From Chrysomallon squamiferum (taxonomy: Eukaryota > Mollusca > Gastropoda > Neomphalida > Peltospiridae), in NCBI GenBank assembly GCA_012295275.1, contig CM022679.1:15963342-15990841 (forward strand): 27,500 bases of DNA, in the 5' to 3' direction. The translations under genes were made by a program, and so were the position numbers. Under the pieces are notes generated by a model. The model saw only the letters and a list, made by a program, of their open reading frames with translations, did no database searches and was not told the origin of the DNA. Of the stretch, positions 1 through 11,420 are shown one piece after another. How positions within the stretch are numbered: position 1 is the first letter of the stretch; each line of letters starts with the position of its first letter.

Positions 1-160
1 ATAAAATAAATCTATTATTGATGGCGTGACAATCAATGATCAGACCTTGAAAAAGATTTGAATAAAGAGAAGTTAACAAATTATTTCCAACCAGTGTTTT
101 GAATCATCTCTGTTCTGACTAGTACGAAATAGAATCTAAATTAAAAGGATATTGTCTTTC

Positions 161-351
161 TGAATATTAATATACCTGTTGTAGAGATATCAGTGAGTAT
201 CTAGTTGCTCTGTATGAAAGGATTTTAGACTGATATGTTATTAGGATTTACTCGGTGATTTTGACATTAACGTGTGGTTGTGACTGTTGTGACGTAACGA
301 TTAGAATACTTAGCGCGTGATGTCTCTAAGTGAAATAAAGCAAGGTAAGAC
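161..351 (+). repeat. Left copy of a dispersed element, inverted relative to 3957-4276
   Basis: This segment matches the reverse complement of 3957-4276 over nearly its whole length, with scattered substitutions and small gaps. Shared blocks include GTTGTAGAGATATCAGTGAG, AAGGATTTTAGA, ATTAGGATTTACTCGGTGAT and AAAGCAAGGTAAGAC. The match begins near TGAATATTAATATACC and runs into a pyrimidine-rich CTGTCTAT tract that has become a microsatellite here (about 360-517) and in the other copy. Close to its end an ATG-led open stretch (MSLSEIKQ) meets the splice-donor-like CAAG|GTAAGA at 344. I do not recognise the family. It may be a short interspersed or non-autonomous element, or a duplicated exon with flanking intron. 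The repeat relation is visible directly; its nature is inferred. Confidence 0.8.
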
Positions 352-360
352 CTTTCCTTC

Positions 361-468
361 TCTCTGTCTATATCTATATTTACTCGCACACACACAGATA
401 GTTAGACTGACATATGTGTGTGTGTCTAATTGTCTATCTATCTATCTGTCTATCTATCTATCTATCTA

Positions 469-517
<49 letters not shown>
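361..517. repeat. Compound TCTA / TA microsatellite
   Basis: A CTGT/CTAT tract passes into (TCTA)n near 431-470 and then an uninterrupted (TA)n to 517. It is the expanded tail of the element at 161-351. The translated Ile-Tyr and Ser-Ile-Tyr-Leu ORFs over it are artefacts of the repeat. Confidence 0.95.
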
Positions 518-520
<3 letters not shown>

Positions 521-544
521 TGCCTCCTCTCTCTTGCTTTCTCT

Positions 545-682
545 CTGAGTGTATGTCTGTGTGTATGTGGTGTATTTGTGTGTGTGTATCTCAGCGTTTT
601 TGCGTGCATGTTTTGTTTCTTTTTGGTATGTCTGTCTACTATTCGTATATATTTCTCTTCTTCTTCTTCTTCTTCTTCTTCT
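545..682. repeat. TG-rich stretch and TTC array
   Basis: An irregular TG/TGTA-rich stretch is followed by a (TTC)n array at about 655-681. No coding content is credible here. Confidence 0.85.
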
Positions 683-909
683 AAATTAGGTAACACTGGA
701 GCCAAATAAATTTAAAATGGCTTTGATTTCGCTGATAAATGTTCTTACACTGCAAGTCAGAGACAGGATGATTTACTAAATCAATATCTGTTATGTAACG
801 GTTGTGTTTAGTTAATCACTTTTCAGTGTTTGCTTTGACTATTCTATCAAGTCAGTGTAGTCTGTCCTCTCATAATTATTTCTGGCTGCTACGTATTTGC
901 AGAAGTATA

Positions 910-1065
910 GAGGTAGTAGTAGTAGTAGTAGTTGGCGTTGTTGTTGTAGAAGTAGTAATAGCAGTAATACTAGTAGTAATAGCAAGAGTAAGAGTAGTAA
1001 AAGTAATACTAGTAGTAGTAGTAGTAATAATAACAATAATGATGATGATGATGATGATGATTAGT
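910..1065. repeat. Interrupted TAG / TTG / TAA / GAT trinucleotide region
   Basis: Consecutive short arrays of GTA, TTG, GTA with A changes, and (GAT)7 form a 150-base trinucleotide-biased region. All reading frames stay open only because the repeat lacks stops, giving poly-Val, poly-Leu and poly-Thr shadows. Confidence 0.9.
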
Positions 1066-1195
1066 GTATTAACAACAATAACTGGTGTCATTTGTATTAG
1101 TTTTACTATAATCGTCATCATCATCAACATCATTACTGAGACTGAAGTTAAAAACTGTACTAAAAACTTATTGAACTCTCTGCTCAATTAATTAT

Positions 1196-1740
1196 AATCT
1201 TACTAAACTGTTGCTAATAATAAATTGCTATTTTCCTCTCAGCAGAATCGATCCTGACATCTAATACCCATCAGTCACTCATTTCATCTTTCCGTGCAAA
1301 CACTGACTTTGCGAGTCTGAGTTTTGAGGCTTTTAAACTTCCTTCATTAAATGGTATCTAGAGCCGTAGCTGTTTCCTCTATTGAGTAACTCGCTGACTG
1401 AATGAACCGTTAATCCGCACGTACATTAAGCCGCCTAAGTGTCAGTGGTTTCCGTCTGTTGTTAACGAACTTAGCACAGCGACTAATTCAATCTGTACAC
1501 TTCATTTGAGCACTGAGGATTTCAGTGTTGCTCTCTTTTTCATTAGACGTTCACTGCCGATAGAGCAGAAGGCGAGTTATTTCGTTGTAATTACTGTTTG
1601 TGCCCGTACTTTCAATGTCATTATTCAGTATAGCGAAACTCAGTGTAATTTTTAATTTGCTTGTGAGCCACGAATCAATGTCATTTTAAACGACTAAATT
1701 AATTATTTTTACCTGTCTGACTTATGCCAGTTGAAAATGA
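1196..1740. other. Unique AT-rich DNA without a recognised gene
   Basis: Stops occur in every frame and no long ORF or repeat is seen. The part at 1350-1650 is less AT-rich than its surroundings but shows no coding frame. Confidence 0.6.
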
Positions 1741-1746
1741 TCTCTC

Positions 1747-1861
<115 letters not shown>

Positions 1862-2176
1862 ACATATAACGAAGATAAATTTTATAAAGAATTGCAAAAG
1901 TAATAACACAGTTTTCATTTTAATCTCTTTTTCTCATCCTTAATTGACCTTTTTCAATTTTCTTCATTTATTTAATTAATCTGAAAAACGGATTGAAAAA
2001 AGAAAAAAGAAAACGCGAACAACATATTGCAATTTAGTTTTATGTATCAGCTTAAAAAATGGGTCATGCATAAAATCGTTAATTTTATAAAAAGTATAAT
2101 AACTTAATAAACAAAAACAACAGTAATGAGAGAAAGAAATATTTCTTATAGACAGAATTCTTTACTATCTCATAAC

Positions 2177-2506
2177 CTACCACAGAGAAACCAGCAAACT
2201 GTCATTCTCTTCCTCATCATAATACCAATACCACAATGTTTTACCATTATAATCATCATTTGCATCATCAGTGTCATCATTTTGATGATTAAAGTGATAA
2301 TTTCCATCATCAAAGTAATCATTTTTATTATCACGGTCAACGTTTTCATCATCCCAGTCATTATTTTCATTATCGTAGTCATAATATTCATTTTCATCAT
2401 TATGGTCATTATTTTCATCACAGTAGCCATTATCTTCAACGTTATTTTGATTATTATTATTATTTAAACTTGTATTATTATCTGAAGGAATTGCTGTATA
2501 ATACTG
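2177..2506 (-). other. 21-bp minisatellite readable as a heptapeptide Asp/Asn repeat ORF (no ATG)
   Basis: On the minus strand the frame is open for 109 codons between TGA at 2509-2507 and TAG at 2179-2177. It encodes Asn/Asp/Glu/Tyr-rich protein with about eight units following D-E-N-x-D-x-D, for example DENNDHN, NENNDWD, DENVDRD and DANDDYN. One unit is longer by exactly six bases, so the frame is kept. It ends in an acidic, aromatic stretch (TLWYWYYDEEEND). No ATG is present, so it could only be an internal exon. Acceptor-like ACTGACAG or TATACAG lie at its 5' edge and a donor-like GTG|GTAGGT at its 3' edge. Two other frames across the repeat are also open (poly-Ile/Val and Met/Lys-rich), so an open frame alone is weak evidence. 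It may be only a decayed ATC/ATT-type minisatellite. Confidence 0.35.
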
Positions 2507-2759
2507 TCAGTTAACCACTCAGTTACACCGAGTAATTATATTTAAATGTACGATTATTAATCACTGCTTAAGGGAATTTATCGCGTTTTAATAAGTCACG
2601 TAGCGAGAATGTAAAATTTATCTTATAGAAATTAGCATTCTTAACCAGTTATTTCACTGCATATGTATTTATATATGGGTCGGACAGACAGATAGAGAGA
2701 GCAAGTGTATATGTGTATGCATGAGATAGATAATTATATACATACATACATATATATAC

Positions 2760-2875
<116 letters not shown>

Positions 2876-2879
2876 GGAA

Positions 2880-3316
2880 TAAAAAAAAGATAAAACTTCA
2901 AGTAATATCTAAGTATTGTTCTTCTAATCCAATATCAGAATATCTTTGCAGGGTTTTTCCAATATCAATAAACTGAAGTAGATTCAAAAGAGGGCGACAG
3001 TGGAATATTCATTGTAAGTTAACAAGCCTGATTTAGAAATGTAATAAGAAATACTGCCGATAAAACGCATGCTCATTTTCATCACTGACATAGGTATTAT
3101 ATTTGATCAGTTGTTTAAACGGTCGCTGGAAATTAACAAGTCTGAGCAATTTGCAGCTCACTAAATTCATATTGCAGCTGTCGTGTTATTTCTTTCAGAC
3201 TTGTTTCTAAATTAAATACGATGAACGAGCCGCTGCTTTTTCATTATGAGAACAATTTGACAGAAGTACACACACCTTTCTTACATCGCTGCAGAACAAT
3301 GAAAATTGATTTGAGT
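2880..3316. other. Unique AT-rich DNA, nothing recognised
   Basis: No ORF, repeat or RNA signature is evident between the two AG arrays here. Confidence 0.6.
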
Positions 3317-3535
3317 TATGCTGGAGCGGGAAAAACCACAGACAGACACAGACAGGCGGTCGAACCGAGGGAAGGATAGAATAGTGAGAAAGAGAATAAC
3401 AAAAAGAAATATGGACAGAGATAAGAGACAGAGTGATACAGAGAAAGAAAGGAAATCAAATGAGACAGGTAATCAAATCAGAAAGAAAAATCAGAAATTA
3501 CTGACATATGTGTGTTTGTGTTTTTCTATATGTGC

Positions 3536-3538
<3 letters not shown>

Positions 3539-3618
<80 letters not shown>
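3539..3618. repeat. (AG)40 microsatellite
   Basis: An uninterrupted AG array that passes into AGACAG and GGAGAGGTAGACAG units up to about 3660. It lies at the outer end of the tract that tails the right copy of the inverted element. Confidence 0.97.
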
Positions 3619-3624
<6 letters not shown>

Positions 3625-3659
3625 GGAGAGGTAGACAGAGGGAGAGGTAGACAGACATA

Positions 3660-3930
3660 AATATGTATAGAGAGACAGACAGATATATATATAGACAAAT
3701 TAATAGATAAATAGATGGATAGATAGACAGACAGATAGATAGGTAGGTAGGTAGGTAGGTTGGTAGGTAGGTAGGTAGGTAGGTAGGTAGGTAGGTAGGT
3801 AGGTAGGTAGACAGATAGATAGGTAGGTAGGTAGGTAGGTAGGTAGGTAGGTAGGTAGATAGATAGACAGACAGATAGATAGGTAGGTAGGTAGATAGGT
3901 AGGTAGGTAGATAGAAAGACAGACAGATAC
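3660..3930. repeat. TAGG / TAGA / CAGA tetranucleotide array
   Basis: A long array dominated by TAGG with blocks of TAGA and CAGACAGA. On the minus strand it is CTAC/CTAT/CTGT, matching the pyrimidine tail seen after the left copy at 361-470, but expanded with a different unit. Confidence 0.95.
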
Positions 3931-3956
3931 ATAGAGACAGGGGAAGGTAAACTTTT

Positions 3957-4276
3957 GTCTTACCTTGCTTTGTATTACTCACAGATATCATGCTCGAAGT
4001 TATGTCACAACACAGAGAACCTCGCGTTCATATCAAGATCACCGAGTAAATCCTAATAGCATATTAATCTAAAATCCTTTGATTAGAGTCATACGAAACA
4101 ACTAGACACTCACAGATATCATGCTCGAAGTTATGTCACAACACAGAGAACCTCGCGTTCATATCAAGATCACCGAGTAAATCCTAATAGCATATTAATC
4201 TAAAATCCTTTGATTAGAGTCATACGAAACAACTAGACACTCACTGATATCTCTACAACTGGTATATTAATATTCA
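3957..4276 (-). repeat. Right copy of the dispersed element, inverted, with internal duplication
   Basis: Read on the minus strand this segment starts with GTGAATATTAATATACC at 4276, runs through the same conserved blocks as 161-351, and ends in AAAGCAAGGTAAGAC at about 3957. It is longer than the left copy because 131 bp of it occur twice. An ATG-led open stretch (MISVSNTKQG) before the donor-like GTAAGA parallels MSLSEIKQG in the left copy. The family is not recognised. Confidence 0.8.
3977..4238. repeat. Perfect 131-bp tandem duplication
   Basis: 3977-4107 and 4108-4238 read as identical, and the following ACTCAC begins a third copy before diverging. The junctions fall at GATATC(A/T)GTGAGT motifs (minus strand). 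This motif occurs near both ends of the element's core, so unequal exchange or slippage between the two motifs is a likely origin. No divergence between the copies suggests a recent event. Confidence 0.95.
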
Positions 4277-4277
4277 C

Positions 4278-6767
4278 AATTTTGGTCTGTTATACATACC
4301 ACTATTAATGTACTTGTATTAAATAATTAAACTATATAACATTTAAATGATAACATTAAAAATTTTCATTCACTCATACGCTTTAAATATTTTCTAAAAA
4401 AAAAACATTCTATTTTATATATTAAAAAAATGACAGAAATCTATTTGATTTATAATACCTATCTCGATCTTTTCATGCATGTATACATTTTTTTTTCTCC
4501 ATTTAAAAAATAATAACAAAAACAACACAAAAGCTGACACATTTATTTATGACTTAATCACACAAAGATTTAAATGCCATCCATTTTTATACGGCCAACC
4601 ATTAACGCTTTATGAACGCTCGTACACTGATAAAAAATAAATCTTTCATTGACATATCAGTAAATTCTACATATAACAGAAGATCTCTTTATTTATATGT
4701 TATAATCGAAACTAAATGTAAAATTATAACCTTCTTTATCTGACACTGGCACAAAACTGTTCTGCCTCTTTTTACGGATATATAGGCCTAAGGTCTGCCA
4801 TAGCTTCCAAGCTCTATACCTCTCTACCTCTTCACACTTGTTGCCATACCTTAGCCACGCCCTTCCACTCTTTGTCTACTTACTTTACGATTACCGCTTG
4901 TGTTATTTCTACAGAAACGGTAAACAGATGATGTTTGTTATGTAAACTGTTGCAGAGACTGATAATAATTGGACGTATTAACGAATGTTTCATTTAATTA
5001 GCTAGACGTCTTTGAGCCAATAAATTTCCGTTAGTATTTATATTTAGTGTGAACGTTAATGATTTTTAACACCCTCCTGTCGACATTCGTAATATTTTAC
5101 TCGGTCCTCCGTAATCGTAAATAAGATTTAGCCATTGTTTATGTGAAGGAAGACTTCATCTTGCTGGGTTTTATTTAACTTGTGGAGAAAACATCCTAAC
5201 AGAATGATCAGAGCATCTTGATATGTTGCAGAGGCAGTACTCTTCGGTGCGGCCTTTATTCAGTTCCCCGTGATAACCTGATTGTCAAACATATATTCAT
5301 TCCCGTGTATAAAAAAAATCCCAAGCTATTAACAGATAACAATAGTTCACAGATAAGAATAGTACATTGATTTTATTTCCATAATTATTTCTTCTTATTT
5401 TTTTTTTTGTTTCTTTATTTTTTTCTTTCCGTTTATCTTTCTTCTTTTCCTTATACAAATCATACGTATAAATTCAAGCTAAAAATAAGAAAATAAAGAA
5501 ATCAAAGTACGTAACAACAGAAGAGAAAATGTTACGAAATTACTGCATTGATTATAACAACAACGTACAAAAGATACAATTGCTGTGCCAATTTTCTAAC
5601 TGAAATCAAAGTGGAAACATCACTGAAGTTCTGAAAGAGCAGTCATTTCAGTAATATGTTCCTGTAATTGTATTTGACTAGTTTTTGAACGCGGAGGTTA
5701 AAAGGGTCTCGTGTGAAGTCTTATTAAAACGAGTGTCTGCCCGGGGCAGGGACGGCTGATTTAATGCACTCTGACCAGTCAATTTTATTGATCAATTTAC
5801 GTGATTCAAGTCAAAAGGTCGAATCGTCATTTTGTGAAAAGAAGCCGAACGATGTACAAGGAATATAAGTCAACATGAGTTACGTCTGGAAAGTAGAAAC
5901 TGTAAAACGAAATAAGAAGATTAGCAATGAACTGACGAACGAACGAACGAATGGACGAATGAATGAATCAATCAATCAACGCGTATTTGTCTAATTATAA
6001 TTCAATATATTTTATGCATCAGTTATTCTCTTGTGACAGTGATATCACACACGAACACAACAGTTAAGGACAGGCAGCAAGGGATCTTTTGTACTCAAGT
6101 TTTCAAAGTCAAAAAATAATTATATATAGCGAAAGGAAAAGAGACAATGAAAGTTAGGATTTTAGTAGTAGCAGTAGTAGAGGTGGTGGTGATGTGGTGG
6201 TGTGTCTGATTGTAGTTATTGTTTTGGTGAATACTAGATGAGGTATAAGAGACAAGGAGCAAGAGAGCTGTTATTGCTATGTGTGATTTATTATTATTTC
6301 ATTATATGCTTCATTTGTTCTGAGCTGGATCAAATTCGATATTTCCATACCAGTAAAATATGCTTCAGAGATTTCATTAGTGTAAATGAATTACCACTGA
6401 TTGCTTGTTTGTGTTTCTGTTTGTTGAATGTAATGACTAAATGAGTCGACATTACTGAACTGGTTATGAAGACACTAATTATGCTGTAATGGGGAATTAC
6501 TGATACTAACTGATGTAACAGAATACCTAGTACACTGAGATAACCTTCCTTGCTTTGTTTAACGACAAACTGTCGTCATTTAAACTACTCAAGGGACTCT
6601 TTGTTAGTTTCTTGATTATCTCTTTATTTTTCTTCTTTTCTTTCTTTCTTTATTTCTTTATTTCAGTATTGTATTTCTTTATTTATTTATTTATTTATTC
6701 ATTAATTAATTATGTTTTTAAATGTTTATATATTTGTATGTTTTAATTAAATTTATTATTATTACTA
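4278..6767. other. Long AT-rich region without a supported gene
   Basis: About 2.5 kb with stops in all frames. Minor items are a T-rich tract at about 5395-5430, a short GAAC/GAAT/CAAT tandem at 5936-5980 and a GTAGTGG-rich patch at 6165-6205. A 68-codon ATG ORF at 6238-6444 is hydrophobic and resembles nothing I know. I see no splice-bounded exon. Confidence 0.6.
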
Positions 6768-6771
6768 ACAA

Positions 6772-6831
<60 letters not shown>
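6772..6831. repeat. (ATT)n microsatellite
   Basis: A near-pure ATT array of about 60 bases, flanked by T-rich TTTA/TTTC sequence from 6620 to 6900. Confidence 0.97.
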
Positions 6832-6832
<1 letters not shown>

Positions 6833-6920
6833 TATATATTTATTTATTTACTTTATTTTATTTTTTATTTTATTTTTCTGTTTGTTTTATTCAGTTTTTA
6901 ATATCACTTTTTCTTTACAC

Positions 6921-7020
<100 letters not shown>

Positions 7021-7730
7021 CTTGATTTAGATAATATATGCCTCCAGTTTTACATAATTATTGATACACAGACGTACATACACCCAGACAGAGATAGGTG
7101 GAGGGAAAATTTGTTATTTTCCACTTACAAACATACGTGATAAAACTGTACTGAAGACGAGCGTTTTGTTAAGTCCTGAAAGACACAATATTCTATTTAA
7201 ACATAAACACATTTCAGAACATTTCCTGGAAGTATTGATATTTTGACTCTAACTGTAGCACTTTTCAACTTCTTTTATGTTATATTTTATTGAATTTCAG
7301 ACTCAGGTTTGTTCTTCACGATCGAAAGTTCATCAGACCTTAACTTAAAGGCGTCGACTCACAATGCGACAAATGTTACAATCTGGGAGTTAAAACAAAT
7401 CACACGTATTCAGTAAACCACATGTCGCGTAGTGAGAACTCTTCTTTAAACTTGGAATGTGTTGCTCTGGTCTTGTTTTATGGTTTTGGTGTATTTCAGA
7501 AAAACTGCGAATCATATGTGCTAATTTACTAGCAAAAGGTCAGGATAAAAACACATTTTGACTCTTCTTTTTCAAATATTTGCAAAATATAATAAAACAT
7601 AGAGGCTTGCTAAAAGAAAGTTGCTGTTCAGAAAATGTATTTAATTTACAATTACGTAACTTACACGCATACATATTTAAATATACATACACTCAGAAGC
7701 ATATATACAAAGACACAGTCAGACACACAG
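7021..7730. other. Unique AT-rich DNA, nothing recognised
   Basis: No credible ORF, RNA gene or repeat was seen. A 61-codon open frame at 7061-7246 lacks an ATG start and is not family-like. Confidence 0.55.
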
Positions 7731-7796
7731 AGATATACGCATATACACATACATACCTACATATACATTACATATACATATACATACATACATATA

Positions 7797-7830
<34 letters not shown>
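7731..7830. repeat. Irregular TACA / CATA microsatellite
   Basis: ACATACAT-type units with ATAT interruptions form a purer array at about 7785-7830. It lies 70 bases upstream of a SINE copy. Confidence 0.93.
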
Positions 7831-7899
7831 CCACAAGAACACAGATGCACGCAAAAATGACGAAAGGCAAAGACTGTTTTTCTTCTTGGGAAGGTTGTT

Positions 7900-8036
7900 T
7901 TGATGGCCGAACGGGGTGCGGGCGAATATGTGCCATGCGTTCGAATCTCGTCAGCGACATCTGAGGAGTTCATGAGGTCGTGATTGGACTTTGTCCTCCT
8001 GTGCCAGTGCGTTACCTAATATTGTCTTATGTGCAT
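7900..8036 (+). mobile_element. tRNA-derived SINE, copy 1 (head partly deleted)
   Basis: The copy starts with GATGGCCGAACGGG (box A-like), followed by GTGCGGGCGAA and GCGTTCGAATCTCG (box B-like, compare GGTTCGANNCC). A tRNA-unrelated body then runs through CGACATCTGAGGAG, ACTTTGTCCTCCTGTGCCAG and TAATATTGTCTTATGTGCA. The same order of blocks recurs in reverse orientation at 8487-8638, which shows it is an interspersed element. Relative to that copy about 23 bases are missing between box A and GTGCGGGCGAA. A Leu- or Ser-type tRNA head is suggested by GGCCGA in box A, but the ancestor is not proven. SINEs are transcribed by RNA polymerase III and moved by a partner LINE; no LINE is visible here. 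Confidence 0.8.
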
Positions 8037-8039
8037 GCA

Positions 8040-8486
8040 TAAATTCATTTATTTTATTTTATACTATTTTGCTCTTAATTTTCTCTTCTTTTTTTAAAAA
8101 ATGTGGCTAAAAGTTTTCTGGGATAATAAATCATGATAAATTGACAGAGATGATAAATGACTGCTAACCAGAGTGAAATCAAAACCACCTCCTCTTTCAG
8201 TTACACGGCACCTACTCAGAACGTTTTATACACAGTCACTGACTTACTAGAATAGGTTATTAACACGTTCAGGGAGTTAGTTCCCTGTCTAGATTTAAAT
8301 TAATAATAATAACAGTATTAACAGCTACAACAATGATGATGATGATGATGAAGATGATGATGATAAATAATTTATATATGTATGCATGCATGTTTGTATA
8401 TGTGTACATATGTACATATGTATGTATGTATGTATGTAATTTTATGATTTTTGAATATTCTCTATCTTAGTACGTCTGATTAGACT
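8040..8486. other. AT-rich DNA between the two SINE copies
   Basis: Contains a (GAT)n run at 8333-8362 and a TGTA/TATG array at about 8391-8437. No gene is visible. Confidence 0.7.
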
Positions 8487-8638
8487 CTGCATATAGACAA
8501 TATTGGGTAATGCACTGGTACAGGAGGACAAAGCTCAATCACAACTTCACAAACCCGTCAGATGCCGCTGACAAGACTTGAACGTATGACACCCATTCGC
8601 CCGCACTCCGAAGGCGGACGATGCTACCTTTCGGCCAT
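8487..8638 (-). mobile_element. tRNA-derived SINE, copy 2 (fuller head)
   Basis: Read on the minus strand from 8638: ATGGCCGAAAGGTAGCA (box A), CGTCCGCCTTCGGAGTGCGGG (anticodon-arm region), ATACGTTCAAGTCTTGTC (box B), then the same body as copy 1 including GATTGAGCTTTGTCCTCCTG and CAGTGCATTACCCAATATTG. Divergence from copy 1 is moderate, so neither insertion is very recent. The 5' end of the SINE abuts a (TATG)n array directly at 8639. Short ORFs over the SINE (…LTRLERM…) are by-products and not genes. Confidence 0.82.
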
Positions 8639-8750
8639 GCATGTATGTATGTATGTATGTATGTATGTATGTATGTATGTATGTATGTATGTATGTATGT
8701 ATGTATGTATGTATGTATGTATGTATGCATGCATGCATGTATGTATGTTA
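8639..8750. repeat. (TATG)n microsatellite
   Basis: A near-perfect tetranucleotide array of about 110 bases with a few GCATG units, abutting the SINE. Confidence 0.98.
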
Positions 8751-8838
8751 GTGTGTAATGTGTTATTAATATCAATATATGAGTTAATCTGTATCTGTGT
8801 TTATATCTGCGTTGGTCTGTGTATGTGTGTGTGTTTCT

Positions 8839-10444
8839 GAATTGAATATTTCTGTGTTTTTCTTATGACATAATTAATTTTAGTGAAATACGATATTTAT
8901 TAATAACTTTACAACGAACAAGATTTGTCTCATTCCTTGTAATATCTTGTAATATCTTGTAATATCAGTTTAATAATTTTAATATTTTATGTGATACTTA
9001 ATAATATATTTATAAGTATCTTACCCCCACTGCTAAAGGTTTTTTGAGTTTGACTAAAAGGAGACGTCAAAGCCACGACTGGGCCCTTTGAATTTTATTG
9101 CTAGTTTGGCAAAACATTATTTACAAAAGACTGTATTATACATATCGACCATTAAAATTGTAGAGAATACCCGTTATTGTTTAATTAAGTAATGAATATT
9201 AAATAAATAGCTGCATATAAAATAATATTTGGAATATTATTTACAAAATCGTAATATAATTATTTCAGTTCCAGGACAGTTTTGTTGCTTGTAAACTGAG
9301 AAAGGCAATAATGTGTCAGAATTCATTTGTTTCAGAAATAAATGCAGTTCATTGATTTTAGATTGAATTTCACCAAAAGAAGATGAGGTCCATGTTACTG
9401 CATGCATAGTTAATTACTGCTGTATCCTGTAATTCAACCTGCGTTAACGTCTTAAGTATGAATAAAGTCAAGTAGTAATTTGATTGTTAATTTTAGTGTC
9501 TGTCCTATGCAGATACTCGGCTAAGGGTAGAAATTCGATATCTTCTTCCACTGACGTCAGATCCAGCTCAAAACAGATACGTGATATTTCATAAAATCAC
9601 AGGGGGCAAGAAGGCTATGATAAAGGGACAAAAAGGTCCATGCAAGGAGTTTTGCCATGTATCAATCAATTTTCTTTTAAAAAACAAATGAAATTATTCA
9701 CGTCTGTCTATATCAGTCAATCATGGAAAAAGGTTGAAACAATTTGTTTCATTTGCTGTGTAGACTGTGGAATTAAATAAATAAAGCGCGAAATTTACTA
9801 AAATCATGAAATAATAAGTTAAATTGAATCTGTTAAGTAAAATAAACAACTAAGTGAATAAATGATATTTACAATTTTTTGCCCCACCTTATCCTGACAT
9901 GAAAATGAGGAAAACAAAATATCGAACAGCATCAACAGAACAACATCAACAACAACAACAACAACAGTAGTAATAATAATAATAGGGAAAGAAGAAAAGA
10001 AAAAATACAATATAAAAGTTTTGGTTTTTCGACTCCATTTCGTTGCCATAAGAACTCAGTTGAGATGATGAAATAGTACAGAGTAATTATCCAATAAAAC
10101 TAATATGAACCAAAAGAAATCTTTTAAATTAATGAATAACGCATTAGCCTAGTTCGTGTGGATCAGCTTTAGTGAATATTACTATGGAGACAAATATATA
10201 ATAAATGTCAATGCAGATTAAGATATTAATTTTTTATATGGTAATTGCTGATAGCTAAAATGCATACAACAAATCTTTATTAACATTGAATATTCAAGCG
10301 TATTATCAAATAATAAATTTTAAAGTTTAAATTTATTTAATACATTGATGATACATTCTTAATTAATGTTCGAAAATAAAGTGTCGAAAATTCAAATGTC
10401 GTTATACGTCGAATATTCGATACCTAGTTATAAGTCATATATAA

Positions 10445-10447
<3 letters not shown>
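8839..10447. other. AT-rich region without a supported gene
   Basis: Contains three exact copies of the 10-mer TTGTAATATC at 8937-8966, a short CAACAACAA/TAATAA run at 9945-9985, and otherwise unique sequence. The only ORF-like stretch (9819-10049 minus) is repeat-driven. Confidence 0.6.

Positions 10448-10505
<58 letters not shown>
10448..10505. repeat. (TG)29 microsatellite
   Basis: An uninterrupted TG array, with potential for Z-DNA. Confidence 0.98.
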
Positions 10506-10507
<2 letters not shown>

Positions 10508-10830
10508 TATTCAGACCCAAGTGTTCTTTAAAGAATGATAATTGTCGCTAACTCCAAGGATGTTAATCACAGTCATAAACAAGGATGTTAGGAAATGTTG
10601 AAATTATGAAAAATTATTAGAGGTCCACTTAGGATTGATGCTTGGAAATTACGAACAATATTATGATGATGATGATGATGGTGATGAATTATTTATTTAT
10701 TTAAAATTTTCGATGCAAAAGTGAAGGATGTGTTTAAGAAGAAATGTTATTAGAATGAACAAAGAGATCAAATGTTTTCGTGCTGTTATCTAATTACGTG
10801 TTGTTTTCCACGAAATTGAGACTAATAACA
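10506..10830. other. AT-rich DNA, nothing recognised
   Basis: Only a short (GAT)n run at 10663-10687 stands out. Confidence 0.6.
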
Positions 10831-10885
10831 ACTAAATGGAAAGCGTATCACATCCTGATCTACTGGGATTTGTGAACGTAAATAC

Positions 10886-11034
10886 CTCGTCTCCGGTTTC
10901 TACATACTTCGAAAACAAACCGTTAACATCACATTTCAACCTCTGGTACGTCGCTAACATGTGAGGAACGATGTTGTGACTTGAAGTTTTATTTTTAAAA
11001 TAACCAGTTTTGACATTTGTCATATAATCGCCGT
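10886..11034 (-). CDS. Candidate internal exon, unrecognised protein
   Basis: On the minus strand, after ACTGATTGCAG, the sequence stays open and has normal amino-acid complexity: GDYMTNVKTGYFKNKTSS near the start and KCDVNGLFSKYVETGDE at the end. It is followed by the donor-like GAG|GTATTT at 10885. The frame continues open to TAG at 10832 if not spliced. It starts with two bases of a split codon, so it is phase-compatible with the candidate exon at 14700-14538, which ends with one spare base. The pyrimidine tract before the acceptor is poor. I recognise no domain. It could equally be a chance ORF of about 60 codons. Confidence 0.25.
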
Positions 11035-11420
11035 CTGCAATCAGTTCAAACCCAGCAAGTGTTGTGTGGAATAATTACCACTGAAGAAAAATCTATTTCT
11101 TGTCCTGCCATTAGATTGTTCAGAGAAGGCTTTCGCTTTCAGATTGTTTCTGCTGCGTGTTTGAATCTTCTTCTGATCATATTCCATTTCAAAGCGATTT
11201 GTCTGCGTGCCCGAAACGTCCAGCCTGGTTAAAGATATTTTTATCTTCTCTTTGACCTTACTGAAATTGGATTTGTGCTTTTTAATATTGTTATTTACAC
11301 GGATGTATAAAAGGGGCAAGTTTGGAAAGATTAAAATGTCATGTTCAGTGATTCTAGTATATCTGATTTCTGTGTTGATTATTCTGTTGAACTGGTTTAG
11401 CAATGCAGTAAACAGAGATA

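Noticed and set aside
317-709. 130-residue Ser/Ile/Tyr/Leu-rich ORF
   Set aside because: It is mostly translation of TCTA, TA, TG and TTC microsatellites. Only the first few codons, before the donor-like GTAAGA, are of interest and are discussed with the repeat.
3491-3991. 166-residue Tyr/Leu/Pro/Ser-rich ORF (minus)
   Set aside because: Translation of TAGG/TAGA and AG arrays.
11040-11056. AGTTCAAACCCAG as a tRNA or SINE box B
   Set aside because: No box A or cloverleaf arms at the proper distance.
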